DNA of 64,000 bases from Paenibacillus oryzae (GTDB taxonomy: Bacteria; Bacillota; Bacilli; Paenibacillales; Paenibacillaceae), in the NCBI RefSeq assembly GCF_001675045.1, contig NZ_LYPA01000028.1, positions 1-64,000 on the forward strand, given 5' to 3'. The position numbers and the translations under genes are program-made. The notes beneath the pieces were generated by a model that saw only the letters and a program-made list of their open reading frames with translations, searched no databases and was not told the origin of the DNA. This document shows positions 46,659 through 56,429 of the stretch, piece after piece; position 1 is the first letter of the stretch, and each line of letters opens with the position of its first letter.

Positions 46659-46700
46659 AGTGGATATCTGTTTATTAGGAATACAGATGTCCACTTTTTT
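46659..46700 (+). terminator. Terminator after moaB
   Basis: AGTGGATATCTGT with ACAGATGTCCACT (one G-U), then six T. Confidence 0.85.
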
Positions 46701-46764
46701 AATGAACAAACGGGTACTGTTTAAGCTTTGCATAATGTAGATTAGTGAGCAAGGAGGGATGCTT

Positions 46765-48153
46765 GTGTTCAAACGACCCATTCAGGATCTGATTTCGTTT
46801 ACAAATGCTGTTCAAGCAACTGAAGCCTGTCAAACTCGTCAATTTGAAGAGGTTAAAGGGGTATCGATTGATACAAGAACTTTGCAGAAGGGCAATTTGT
46901 TTATTCCAATTGTTCGAATTGACGACGGCCACAACTATGTAAAGCGGGCTTTTGAAAATGGGGCTGCTGCTTCATTATGGCAGGAGGATCATGGAGCTCC
47001 GCCAGAGGATTTGCCAATTATTATCGTCAAGGATACACTAGCTGCTTTGCAACATATGGCACGGGAGTATCGCAATCAATTAAACTGCAAAGTAGCTGCT
47101 GTAACAGGGAGCAACGGGAAAACGACAGTTAAGGATATGGTGACGTCCATCTTAAGCACAACCTGTAAGGTTCAAAAAACGCGTGGCAATTTAAATGGCG
47201 AATATGGGCTTCCATTAACCATTTTGGAGCTGGATGAAGATACAGAAATTGCTGTGCTAGAAGCGGGAATGAGCCATGCAGGGGAAATAAAGGCGCTTAG
47301 CAACATAGCCAGACCGGATATCGGGATCATAACGATGATTGGTGTTTCCCATTTGTCCAATCTGGGGTCAAGAGAAGCCATTGCGCTAGCCAAATTAGAG
47401 CTGCTCCATGGCATGAACCATCATGGCGTCCTCATTATTAATGGCGATGAGCCTTTGCTTACGGATGCGCTTCCAAAACTGAAAATTCCAGAAGCGATAA
47501 CAGTAAAAACGTTTGGCGCCATGGAGTCCAATCATTATTTTTCACCTCAAATTATCGAAACTTCGGCTGGACTTGCTTTTAAGGTGAGCCATTATGATGA
47601 TGAGTTTTCTATGCCATTGCTTGGAAGGCACAATGTATGGAACGCTCTGGCTGCCATAGCAGCGACAGATCATTTTGGGATTAGCGGGGAGAACATTAGA
47701 AAAGGGCTTGCCAACCTGGAGGTTACGGAAATGAGGATGGAACAGATACCAAGCCTGGAGGGCTTTTTAATTATAAACGACGCCTGGAATGCTAGCCCGG
47801 TTTCAATGAAAGCAGCAATCGAAGCCGTGTCAAATCTTGAAGGCTATGACAAAAAGGTTTTGGTTTTAGGCGATATGCTGGAATTGGGAAATGAAGAGTT
47901 GGCGTTTCATGAGGAAATAGCTGAGTATATTGATACGTCAAAGATACACTCCGTTTTTACGTTCGGCAGGTTAAGCAAAGTAATTTCAGACAGCGTTAGC
48001 GGTACCAGTCTAAAAGGCAAAGCGAAACATTTCACATCCAAGAAAGAGCTTGCTTCTGAATGCAGACGTATTTTAGCTAGCGATGATGTTGTATTGTTGA
48101 AGGGCTCGCGCGGAATGAAGCTAGAAGAGGTGTGCGATTTGCTGAAAATATAA
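46765..48153 (+). CDS. murF: UDP-MurNAc-tripeptide D-Ala-D-Ala ligase, MurF family
   Basis: 462 residues with the three Mur-ligase domains. P-loop VTGSNGKTTVKDM is near 115, the central EAGMSHAGEI and NDAWNASPVSMKAAI, and DMLELGNEE in the C-terminal domain. MurF adds D-Ala-D-Ala to the peptidoglycan precursor. An ATG at 46759 is only one base from AAGGAGG; GTG 46765 has seven-base spacing and is chosen. It stands outside the mur/ddl cluster, so it could be a paralogue acting on another substrate. Confidence 0.87.
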   Translation: MFKRPIQDLISFTNAVQATEACQTRQFEEVKGVSIDTRTLQKGNLFIPIVRIDDGHNYVKRAFENGAAASLWQEDHGAPPEDLPIIIVKDTLAALQHMAREYRNQLNCKVAAVTGSNGKTTVKDMVTSILSTTCKVQKTRGNLNGEYGLPLTILELDEDTEIAVLEAGMSHAGEIKALSNIARPDIGIITMIGVSHLSNLGSREAIALAKLELLHGMNHHGVLIINGDEPLLTDALPKLKIPEAITVKTFGAMESNHYFSPQIIETSAGLAFKVSHYDDEFSMPLLGRHNVWNALAAIAATDHFGISGENIRKGLANLEVTEMRMEQIPSLEGFLIINDAWNASPVSMKAAIEAVSNLEGYDKKVLVLGDMLELGNEELAFHEEIAEYIDTSKIHSVFTFGRLSKVISDSVSGTSLKGKAKHFTSKKELASECRRILASDDVVLLKGSRGMKLEEVCDLLKI

Positions 48154-48658
48154 AAAACACACTAAGACACAAATAAGCTGTGCTTGACTTGTAGCGTGCG
48201 TACTGACTATGAGAGTAGGAGTATGGTAAGTGTCCAAACTTAGGGGTTAACCCAGTATCTTGAAGTGGTCTGTAACTTGTAGTGATCTGTTATTTGATGG
48301 GCATTTATTGGATGGACATTCATGACCGTTACAGTATGAAATAGCTGGATTTTGCTTGTTTAACGGTCATTCGTGTCCTTAAGCGCTCCAAATTGGCATA
48401 ATGGGCTGGATTTAGGAGGCGGGACGGACGTCAGTGTCCGTTACAAGCTGAAATACAGTCAAAAACAGCTCGTAAAGGACATTTTTGTCCGCTGGAAAGA
48501 AGCCGGCACAAAAATCTCTATTATAGCGCTCCTGATGGGCGCAGGGAGTTGTATGGCGCTTTTAAGTCAAGTCAGCTTGTTGCAAGAACTGACCCCTCTA
48601 TGTCCCGCAGCGTTCCGGCGAGCTTGAAAATAAGCATGCAAGGTTGCCTTAACTCCTT
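48154..48658. other. Gene-free interval with dispersed repeat copy B
   Basis: Holds the repeat at 48314-48490. An 84-codon frame (48373-48627) crosses it but has no ribosome binding site. The remainder has no recognisable feature. Confidence 0.75.
48314..48490 (+). repeat. Dispersed palindromic element, copy B
   Basis: Four 14-bp dyads: GGACATTCATGACC (48314), GGTCATTCGTGTCC (48365), GGACGTCAGTGTCC (48426), GGACATTTTTGTCC (48477). Steps 51, 61, 51 bp, identical to copy A, same orientation. Sites 2 to 4 keep their own half-site sequences in both copies; flanks such as GTTACAGTATGA after site 1 are shared. Confidence 0.88.
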
Positions 48659-49687
48659 TTAGCTCCCGGGACAGCTCCGGCTCCTGTATTGCTGCGGCGT
48701 TATGCCAAGCTTCTTCTTAAACACCCGATGCAAATAATTGGCGCTTGAAAAGCCGTTGCGAACGGCTACCTGGTCGATTGTATTGCGGCTTTCGGCAAGC
48801 TCTCGGCACACGTGATCAAGCCGGATGCTTTCTATATAATCGCTAAAGGTAGAGCCGATTTGCGATTTCATGATGCGCTGCAGCTGGCGCGGGCTAATAT
48901 GGATGACCTCGGCAACCGCCTCCAGCGTCAACGGCTCCTGATAGTTATCCTTAATAAATTGCTCCGCGATCCGGCAGCGGTAGCGGTTAATATCGCGTGA
49001 TGGAAGCTGCATATGCTCCGGTTCCGGAAAATAAGCCCGTGTCGTACGAAGCAATATCTGGATAATGCATTGACGGATGACGGTCAGCAGCCCGGGCTGG
49101 TTTTCGTACCAGGCGCGATAGGCGGCAAGGAAACACTCCATTGCCTTGAATCGGTCGTGGGAAGGACGGCGGGGGATAAGCCCAAGCTGGCGCACGCATG
49201 CCTCGGCTTCCCGCCACTCCGAAGCTGCTCCCCAGCTCTCGGCAGGCTCGCCGTCATCAATGCGGACAATCCGGATGCGCAAGCACAGCTCGTCCATGCC
49301 GTCCTTGTCATCGGCTTCCTGATAGTGCATAACGCCCGGCGCTGTCACATACATCATGCCTTCGCCAACATGGCAAGGCGTATCCTCCAGTATAACCATT
49401 CCTGAGCCTCGCGGCACAAAATGAAATTCATATTCCTCGGTATGCTTATGGAAACGGTCAATTTTGCCCGGAGGAAAAGCGGCCAGGTGGAAGCGGAAGA
49501 CGCATATCCCATACGGCCCCCAGCGAAAATCAGCCTGCACATGCTCCAAGGCATGCTGCTGCTCCTTCATGAGCTGGAAAGGATATCTGTGACCGCCATT
49601 CGCGGCAGCTTCGTTGATGGCGGGAGCAAGGTTTTGCCCCTCAGGAGCTTGCATTAGCGTTTCCGTTCCTGTTTGAAGCTTGGCCAT
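48659..49687 (-). CDS. AraC family regulator with cupin sensor
   Basis: 342 residues: cupin motif DRFHKHTEEYEFHFVPRGSG, a helical linker, and C-terminal HTH pair (LTLEAVAEVIHISPRQLQRI, IDQVAVRNGFSSANYLHRVF). ATG follows AGGAGG. Thirty-seven bp downstream of two Gfo/Idh/MocA genes, so probably the last gene of one operon and its own regulator. Confidence 0.9.
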   Translation of the reverse strand: MAKLQTGTETLMQAPEGQNLAPAINEAAANGGHRYPFQLMKEQQHALEHVQADFRWGPYGICVFRFHLAAFPPGKIDRFHKHTEEYEFHFVPRGSGMVILEDTPCHVGEGMMYVTAPGVMHYQEADDKDGMDELCLRIRIVRIDDGEPAESWGAASEWREAEACVRQLGLIPRRPSHDRFKAMECFLAAYRAWYENQPGLLTVIRQCIIQILLRTTRAYFPEPEHMQLPSRDINRYRCRIAEQFIKDNYQEPLTLEAVAEVIHISPRQLQRIMKSQIGSTFSDYIESIRLDHVCRELAESRNTIDQVAVRNGFSSANYLHRVFKKKLGITPQQYRSRSCPGS

Positions 49688-49724
49688 TGCCGTTCCTCCT
49701 GCAACATTATTTATGAACAGCCGC

Positions 49725-50768
49725 TTAAAGCTGAATCGTTTTCCCCAAGCGCGCCGATTGCGAAGCGGCTTCCATCAGCCGGGTCAGATCAAGCGCTGCG
49801 GCAAGGTTCGCGTCAGCGCGGGTTCCGCTTCGGATGTGATTCACCCATTGCGAAAAAGCGTTTGGCCGGGCTTCGGGCAAAGCGTATTCCTGCCATTGTT
49901 TGGCTTGTTCACCGCTTAACAGCGCGCTTTTGTACATCAGCATGCCATCCTTGGCGAAATAGATGGCGCTTCCTTCGGTACCGTGAAGCTCCAGCGTAAA
50001 GGGCGACGAGCGGTTGACAAAACCCGCTTCCACAATGCCGATTGCGCCGCTGCCGTATTGCAGCGTAACGACCGCGTTGTCTTCAACCTCCTTGCCGGTA
50101 TAGTAGCCAAAAGCGGCACTGACGGAAGCCGGCATGCCGAGCAGCTGCCGCACTATCGTCATGGGATGGCAGCCGAGATCCATCATAGCGCCGCCGCCCG
50201 CTTCCGACAAAGTGAAAAATCCGTCCGGCAAATAACCGTTTGGCCCGGCCTCTGAAGGCAAGGCTCCGCTATGCGACAGCCGCGCGCGCGCCAGCGTCAG
50301 CCCGCCCAGCAGGCCGCTTTCTGCAAGCTCCTCCATCCCCAGCACAAATGGCAGGTTAAGACGCGGCAGCGATACAACCATCGCAACGCCGGCTTCGTCA
50401 GACGCCTGTATAATATCCACACAATCCGCTTCCGTCAGCGCAACAACCTTTTCCGTAAAAATAGCTTTGCCCGCTTTTGCGGCCGCCATCAGCACGCCAG
50501 GATGGCGCGTTGTCGCTTCGGTCACAATTACGCCGTCAATGGAACGGTCCGCAAGAAGCTGCTCCAGGCTGCTGTAATAGGGGACTCCGCGCAGTGCCGC
50601 TTCCCGCTGGCCGCGCTGCGGGTCGTTGTCCCAAACGGCAGCCAGCTCGGTATCGGGATGCTCCATTGCAAGCTTGGCATAATCCGCGGCATGGACATGC
50701 CAGAAGCTGAGAACCGCAATACGCAGCCTGGATTGGCCTTTACCTTGACCCGTTAGCTCGTTCGGCAT
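49725..50768 (-). CDS. Gfo/Idh/MocA family oxidoreductase (second)
   Basis: 347 residues. Its Rossmann start is IAVLSFWHVHAADYAKLA, without the usual GxGxxG, and the EKP motif reads TEKVVAL, so cofactor and catalytic residues differ from canonical members. MMDLGCHPMTIVRQLL is preserved. ATG 50768 follows AAGGAGG at eight bases and begins 13 bp after the preceding dehydrogenase stops. Confidence 0.85.
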   Translation of the reverse strand: MPNELTGQGKGQSRLRIAVLSFWHVHAADYAKLAMEHPDTELAAVWDNDPQRGQREAALRGVPYYSSLEQLLADRSIDGVIVTEATTRHPGVLMAAAKAGKAIFTEKVVALTEADCVDIIQASDEAGVAMVVSLPRLNLPFVLGMEELAESGLLGGLTLARARLSHSGALPSEAGPNGYLPDGFFTLSEAGGGAMMDLGCHPMTIVRQLLGMPASVSAAFGYYTGKEVEDNAVVTLQYGSGAIGIVEAGFVNRSSPFTLELHGTEGSAIYFAKDGMLMYKSALLSGEQAKQWQEYALPEARPNAFSQWVNHIRSGTRADANLAAALDLTRLMEAASQSARLGKTIQL

Positions 50769-50781
50769 GGGAATAGCCTCC

Positions 50782-51864
50782 TTAGTCAAAATAGATCGCT
50801 TCGCCGGTCCGGGCCGATTCATAAATAGCCTCCAGCAGCTGAGATACGACCAAAGCTTGCTCCGGCGTTACAACCGGCTCGGTATCATTAACAACGGCGT
50901 CAATCCACATCCGTAATTCGACATCCTGCATCGACTCGCGCTTGCCATCGTAGAAGTCAACGCCTTTGGGATCAAGCTTAAACTGTTTTTCATACAGCTT
51001 GCCGTAAGCTTCCCCGTTAATGCGCAGGCCGTCGGTCATGTCGGCCCCGGCTTCGGTGCCGCTTAACGTGCAACGCGCCTCGCGCGTATCCAGAGTATTG
51101 AGCGCCCAGCTTGATTCCAGCAGGATCGTAGCGCCATTTTTCATAATAATCATGCCAAAAGCGGAATCCTCCACCTTAAACTTGTCGGGGTCCCAGGGCC
51201 CCCAGGAATTGGCCGCGTTAGCGCGTTTGGACAGCTTATGGTAGGCGGAGCCCAATACAACGCTGGGCTCGTAGTTGTTCATAAGCCAAAGCGTCAAATC
51301 CAGCGCATGCGTGCCGATATCAATAAGCGGCCCGCCGCCTTGTTTTTCTTCATCCAGAAAAACGCCCCAGGTTGGCACGCCGCGTCTTCGAACCGCATGC
51401 GCCTTGGCAAAATAAATGTCGCCAAGCTCGCCTTCCTCGCACATTTTTTTGAGCAGGAGGCTGTCGGACCGGAAGCGGTTGTTATAGCCGATCGTCAGCT
51501 TTTTGCCGGTACGTTTGGCTGCCTCCAGCATCAATGCGGCATCCGACGCTTTTTTGGCCATCGGCTTTTCGCACATGACATGTTTGCCTGCTTCAAGCGC
51601 TGCTATTGTGATTTCGGCATGACTGTCGTTAGCTGTACAAACATGCACAACCTCGATGTCTGGCTGTTTCAGCAGCTCCCGATAATCATCGTAAACCTTC
51701 GACTCCGGAGCGCCGAACTGCTCGGCTGCCTTTTGCGCCCGATCGATATAGATATCGCAAAAGGCGACAAGCTCAACCTGTTGCATTTTTGCAAGACTTG
51801 GCAAATGTTTGCCGTTTGCTATACCGCCACACCCAATTATAGCGATTTTTACACGCCTGCTCAT
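50782..51864 (-). CDS. Gfo/Idh/MocA family oxidoreductase (first)
   Basis: 360 residues with canonical features: IAIIGCGGIANGKHLPSL, CEKPMAKKASDA and LIDIGTHALDLTLWLMNNY. NAD(P)-dependent sugar or polyol dehydrogenase family. ATG 51864 is seven bases after AGGAGG. First of a three-gene minus-strand operon with a divergent twin dehydrogenase and an AraC regulator; opposite the sensor kinase gene. Confidence 0.9.
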   Translation of the reverse strand: MSRRVKIAIIGCGGIANGKHLPSLAKMQQVELVAFCDIYIDRAQKAAEQFGAPESKVYDDYRELLKQPDIEVVHVCTANDSHAEITIAALEAGKHVMCEKPMAKKASDAALMLEAAKRTGKKLTIGYNNRFRSDSLLLKKMCEEGELGDIYFAKAHAVRRRGVPTWGVFLDEEKQGGGPLIDIGTHALDLTLWLMNNYEPSVVLGSAYHKLSKRANAANSWGPWDPDKFKVEDSAFGMIIMKNGATILLESSWALNTLDTREARCTLSGTEAGADMTDGLRINGEAYGKLYEKQFKLDPKGVDFYDGKRESMQDVELRMWIDAVVNDTEPVVTPEQALVVSQLLEAIYESARTGEAIYFD

Positions 51865-52000
51865 TCTGTTTCCTCCTAAGCATAACATATTCTCGCGCTC
51901 ATTCTAGCACGAATAAAAGAGGGTAGTTAATGAACGATTACGACAACATGGGGTGCACAATCGCGACAATCTTTTTCCTTACAGATTTTTTGTCATTATT

Positions 52001-52031
52001 TTGCCACAATCTCTCGAAAATACGGTATGAT
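52001..52031 (+). promoter_or_regulatory. Possible promoter of the histidine kinase unit
   Basis: TTGCCA (52001-52006) and TATGAT (52026-52031) with a 19-bp spacer; longer than ideal. Confidence 0.4.
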
Positions 52032-52092
52032 ACTTTCAAGATAAATCATAGGTACGCCGTAAGCAGACAGGGGGGAACGAGAGCTGTCCAGC

Positions 52093-53922
52093 ATGCGCCT
52101 TTGGAAGTGGCTGTGGAGCAGCGTAACAAACAGCTTTAAGCTGAAGCTTCTCGGCAGTTTATTTTTTATCATTATCGTAGCCTTCGGCATTGCCAGCCTG
52201 TACACGTATCGGAGCAACCAGCTATTGTTCCGGGAAGAGCTGAGCAAGCAAGCGCGCATCATAAATCAGGAAGCGCTTTCAAAGCTTGAATTGAAGGTGC
52301 AGGAAATGAAACGCATTTCACAATTACTGGTGTTCAAGGGCGAAATTGAAGAGATGATTACCCGGTACAACCGTTACAAGGACAACGACAAATTTCAGCT
52401 TTATCTGGAAATGCAAAAAATAGACGAAATGATCAATCAGCTCAGGTCCGAAGCGCCTTATATAACAGGCCTGTACATGCTCGATCCTGACGGCGAAACC
52501 GCCTATTACCGTTACAATACGCCGGCTATCAATGAGCCGAACAAAAGCTCTCTGGATCGCGTCAGGCTCCAGCTTGCGGATACGTCGGGCGAGCTGATCT
52601 GGATGCGAATGCCTCTGCCGAGCGAAATCGAACCGGACGGCTTTCGCAATACGATCGTTGCAGCCAGGTGGATGATCAACAGCTTTCAGCAGCGGTACGG
52701 CATGCTCGTCATGTCCATTGACGAGTCTTATCTGGCGGAAGGGCTAAGGGAGCTGACTAAAGACGGCACGGGCATGGTTTATTTGTTCAACCATTCCAAC
52801 GAACTGCTGTATGCCAATGACAAATCCATTAGCGAAACAGAGCTGAAGGATATCCGGGAGGCGCAAAATTCCAGCATTATTGCAGGAAGGCTGTTGTCGC
52901 GCAGCGAATCGCTTAATCCGCCGACCGACTCTTTTTTGCTGGTCAGCTCCCGATCTCTAGACAATATCGAAGAACAAAACCGCCGTATCGCGGAAAACAT
53001 TATTATCGCCGGCTTGCTGATCGCTTTTGTTGCGTGTTTGTTAATCGTGTTGACGCTGGAGCGGTTGCTGCTTCCGCTTGCCGATTTGCTAAAGGGGCTA
53101 CAGCGGCTGCGCTCCGGAAAATTTGAAACGAGGGTCAAGGTTGGCACCAAGGATGAGCTGGCTTATATCGGCGAAAGCTTCAATGCGATGGCGGAGCATG
53201 TCGAAGGGCTGATCAAAAAGGTCTACATGACGCAGCTTAGCGAACGGGATGCGGAGCTTAAGGCGCTTCAGGCGCAGCTTAATCCGCATTTTCTGCACAA
53301 TTTTTTCAACGAGGTGTACTGGAAGCTGCACTTGCAGGGACAAAAGGATACGGCCTCGCTGATTGCGGCAGTGTCGGAAATATTGAAGCATTCGCTTATG
53401 CCGGTCCATATGCCTGCCACCGTGGAGGAGGAGCTGAAGCAAATCCGCAATTACGTCAAAATTCAGGCTGAGCTGTTCGAGACGGATTTTGAATTCACCA
53501 TTCATGCTGATGATGCGGCGTTAAGGGGCCAAATGATGCGGTCGCTGCTTCAGCCGCTGGTCGAAAATGTGTTTATGCATGCCTTCCGCAACCAGCTTGG
53601 CCATAAGGTACTGGAAATCCGCGTCCGGGAAAAGGAGGGGTTTCTGTGCATCGAAATCAGTGATAACGGATGCGGCATGGAGCAGGAGCAGATCAACAAG
53701 CTGCTTAAGGGCGAGGAACCCCCAATAGGCCAGAATCGGCGCGAAAGCATTGGCGTCCGCAATGTCGCCAGACGAATACAGCTGCTGCACGGCGAGCCCT
53801 GCAGGCTGGAAATCGACAGCAAGCCAGGCTCTGGAACCGTTATGCGTCTTTATTTGCCGCTGACAGGAAATTTGGAAACAGCTGCATTCGGAAGAACCAT
53901 TTCCACCACGTCGGACTCCTGA
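52093..53922 (+). CDS. Sensor histidine kinase, YesM-like
   Basis: 609 residues. Membrane segments near 19-38 and 297-320 enclose an extracytoplasmic sensor domain; then HAMP, a His_kinase domain with ALQAQLNPHFLHNFFN, N-box QPLVENVFMHAF and G-box DNGCGMEQ. The ATG at 52093 has its GGGGGG 16 bases away; CTG at 52084 is better spaced but rare. Followed directly by a response regulator and a sugar-binding lipoprotein. Confidence 0.9.
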   Translation: MRLWKWLWSSVTNSFKLKLLGSLFFIIIVAFGIASLYTYRSNQLLFREELSKQARIINQEALSKLELKVQEMKRISQLLVFKGEIEEMITRYNRYKDNDKFQLYLEMQKIDEMINQLRSEAPYITGLYMLDPDGETAYYRYNTPAINEPNKSSLDRVRLQLADTSGELIWMRMPLPSEIEPDGFRNTIVAARWMINSFQQRYGMLVMSIDESYLAEGLRELTKDGTGMVYLFNHSNELLYANDKSISETELKDIREAQNSSIIAGRLLSRSESLNPPTDSFLLVSSRSLDNIEEQNRRIAENIIIAGLLIAFVACLLIVLTLERLLLPLADLLKGLQRLRSGKFETRVKVGTKDELAYIGESFNAMAEHVEGLIKKVYMTQLSERDAELKALQAQLNPHFLHNFFNEVYWKLHLQGQKDTASLIAAVSEILKHSLMPVHMPATVEEELKQIRNYVKIQAELFETDFEFTIHADDAALRGQMMRSLLQPLVENVFMHAFRNQLGHKVLEIRVREKEGFLCIEISDNGCGMEQEQINKLLKGEEPPIGQNRRESIGVRNVARRIQLLHGEPCRLEIDSKPGSGTVMRLYLPLTGNLETAAFGRTISTTSDS

Positions 53923-53966
53923 CAATACACATTAATTGGCGTCTATTTCGAAGGGAGAGAAGCAGG

Positions 53967-54722
53967 ATGAGCTATGGAAATGCAATGGTTGTAGAGGACC
54001 AGTATCATTTTCGCAAAGGTCTCGTCAAAATGATTCAGGAGAGCGAGCATAATTGGCAGGTTGTCAGCGAGGCAAGCAACGGGCTTGATGCCTTAAAAAT
54101 GCTGGAGGTGCATAAGCCGGATCTTGTGCTGACCGATATTCGGATGCCCGCAATGGACGGCATTGAGTTTGTGACTCAAATACGACGGATGCACCCCGAT
54201 ATGATCGTTGTTTTTTTGACCGGCTACAAGCAATTTGATTACGCGCAAGCGGCCATCAAGCTTGGCGTTATGGATTTTCTGGTCAAGCCGTGCACGGAGG
54301 AGGATGTACGCGCCATGCTGGACATGGCGACGGAAAGATTCCAGGCCAGCCAGTCCCGGGAAGCAAAGGAGGGAGAGGCTCATCCCTCACGAAAGCTCGA
54401 CGGGGCGATCGGCAAAGCTATTTCATATGTCGACATGCATTTTGCCGACGATTGCCGAATGACGGAGGTCGCTGGGCATGTACGCCTTAACCCCAGCTAT
54501 TTCAGCATGCTGTTCAAGAAGGAAACAGGGGAGAGCTTTACGGGCTACGTTACGCGCTACCGGATGGAGAAGGCGCTGAACCTGCTGCGAACAACGGATA
54601 TGAAGGTGCTTGAAATAGCCCGCGTAACGGGCTTTGGGGAACCGAACTATTTTACAAACGTGTTCCGGCAGCATTACAAGCTTTCTCCCAAGGAATGGCG
54701 CAGGCAGCATAGCGAGCTGTAA
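53967..54722 (+). CDS. Response regulator with AraC output, YesN-like
   Basis: 251 residues: receiver with acidic pair VVEDQ, phospho-acceptor Asp57 in VLTDIRMPAMDG and FLVKPC; C-terminal AraC HTH. ATG follows GGGAGAG. Forty-four bp after its kinase, it would activate nearby sugar uptake genes. Confidence 0.92.
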   Translation: MSYGNAMVVEDQYHFRKGLVKMIQESEHNWQVVSEASNGLDALKMLEVHKPDLVLTDIRMPAMDGIEFVTQIRRMHPDMIVVFLTGYKQFDYAQAAIKLGVMDFLVKPCTEEDVRAMLDMATERFQASQSREAKEGEAHPSRKLDGAIGKAISYVDMHFADDCRMTEVAGHVRLNPSYFSMLFKKETGESFTGYVTRYRMEKALNLLRTTDMKVLEIARVTGFGEPNYFTNVFRQHYKLSPKEWRRQHSEL

Positions 54723-54757
54723 GGACAGACACGGTAACAGGGACAGGAGGTCGCTTT

Positions 54758-56416
54758 ATGGGCTATACTAACAAGCAGATCATCGGCATTACGGCCATGT
54801 GCGCCATCGCAGCGATCATTGCCGGCTGCAGCGTTTTGTTCCGCGAGGACGGGGGCGGCAGTGAACGCAGGGCCGATAACCGGGGCAAGGTATCCGTTGG
54901 CGTGCAGGACAGGGGCGGGGTTGCTTCCTCTGAAGGCTCGTACGAGCAAAACCGCTGGACGAGGTGGATTATGGCCAATGCTCCCGTCAACGTTAAATTC
55001 GTCCCCGTCCTGCGCAGCGAATCGAAAAAGCTGCTTAACGTTATGCTGGCTTCAGGCTCCGCACCGGATATTATCAACGAAACAAACGCTCCGTTTCGCA
55101 ACAATTTGTACGAGCAAGGAAGGCTGCTGCCGCTGGACGATCTGCTCCAGTACATGCCGAATTACGCCAGGCTGCTGGAGGAGCATCCGCAGCTGCGCCT
55201 GGCGGGCACAAAATCGGATGGCAAGCTGTACGAAATCGGCCGCGTTAATGAGGCGAATCCGCTGCATGTCTTGTTTATTCGCCAGGATTGGCTGGATAAG
55301 CTTGGATTAAATACGCCCAAAACGACAGAGGAGCTGCTGGCCGTTGCGAAGGCTTTTGCCCAGCGAGATCCGGACAGCAACGGGAAAGAGGATACGCTGG
55401 GTTTAAATATCAGCTACGCCTCCGACGGAGCCGTCAATGAAATGTTCGGCATCCAGCAGGATCATAGCTGGGGCCTCCGGGAAGGCCGCGTCATCCGGCA
55501 ATGGGACAAGGAGCTGGCGGCTCTTAGATTCAAAAAAGCTCTCTATGACGCTGGAGCAATTGACCGGGATTTCATACGGGACAAGGACGGAAGCAAAGCA
55601 AAGCAAGATTTTATTGCGGGCAAGCTTGGCATTTACGTCAATTACAGCATGAACTGGTTTGAATTTACGACAAGGGATCTTGTTTCACTCCATCGCAATG
55701 ACCCCTCCGCGGTGGTTGTTCCGCTGGAATATCCAGCTTCTCCGTTTGGCCGCTATACGGGAGCCATCGACAACCCTTACCAAATGACGACTGTATTCAA
55801 TGTGGCGATGAAGGACCCCCTTGCGGCAGCGCAATACATCAATTTTATTCTGGAGCCGGATACGTCAAACCGGCTGTTCAAGGGCGAGGAGGGCGTCCAT
55901 TGGATCGCTTCCTCTGAAGCCGGAGGTTGTCCCGTCTATACGAACGATTTGAAATGGCGCACGGAAGTGGGATTTGCCGCCGCTTACGGCCTGTTCCTGA
56001 GCAGAGGGACGGAAAAATGTCATTTTGTCAAAAACCAGTTTAACCCCAAGGATGACATTCAACGGAAGGGACTGGAGATGTACAAGGAAGCATACAAGCT
56101 GTACCTGGACCCTGAAAAGGAATATCCCGGACTGACGCTTGGCGACCATGTGCCGGGACTGCCGATCGAGCTGGACGAAATCCGGATAAAGGCGCTTAAG
56201 GAAACAACCGATTTGTATATAAAAGCAATCGTAAGCGGGGAGCAATATAGCGCGGAGCAAGCCGTGGAGGACGCAAAAGCGGCTTGGGCGGCGATCGGCG
56301 GAGAGCGCATCGTGTCCTATATGAACGAATGGTATGACGCCAACAAGGAAACAGCCTTTCTTGCCGACGATGTCTGGACAATCGTCGCCAAGCAAACAAA
56401 ACTTTCTGAGCAGTAG
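54758..56416 (+). CDS. Extracellular solute-binding lipoprotein
   Basis: 552 residues: lipobox IAGC (Cys24), then a family-1-type binding fold (LPLDDLLQYMPNYARLLEEH; FIRQDWLDKLGLNTPKTTEE; DPDSNGKEDTLGL). Directly follows the kinase-regulator pair, no permease gene next to it, so it may present ligand to the sensor or serve the permease pair at 58.9-60.7 kb. Confidence 0.9.
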   Translation: MGYTNKQIIGITAMCAIAAIIAGCSVLFREDGGGSERRADNRGKVSVGVQDRGGVASSEGSYEQNRWTRWIMANAPVNVKFVPVLRSESKKLLNVMLASGSAPDIINETNAPFRNNLYEQGRLLPLDDLLQYMPNYARLLEEHPQLRLAGTKSDGKLYEIGRVNEANPLHVLFIRQDWLDKLGLNTPKTTEELLAVAKAFAQRDPDSNGKEDTLGLNISYASDGAVNEMFGIQQDHSWGLREGRVIRQWDKELAALRFKKALYDAGAIDRDFIRDKDGSKAKQDFIAGKLGIYVNYSMNWFEFTTRDLVSLHRNDPSAVVVPLEYPASPFGRYTGAIDNPYQMTTVFNVAMKDPLAAAQYINFILEPDTSNRLFKGEEGVHWIASSEAGGCPVYTNDLKWRTEVGFAAAYGLFLSRGTEKCHFVKNQFNPKDDIQRKGLEMYKEAYKLYLDPEKEYPGLTLGDHVPGLPIELDEIRIKALKETTDLYIKAIVSGEQYSAEQAVEDAKAAWAAIGGERIVSYMNEWYDANKETAFLADDVWTIVAKQTKLSEQ

Positions 56417-56429
56417 CTAATTTCTGCTC

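Noticed and set aside
48373-48627. 84-codon frame through repeat copy B, similar to the same frame in copy A
   Set aside because: No ribosome binding site; substitutions between copies fall at all codon positions and the frame is closed soon on both sides in copy A. The DNA repeat explains the similarity.
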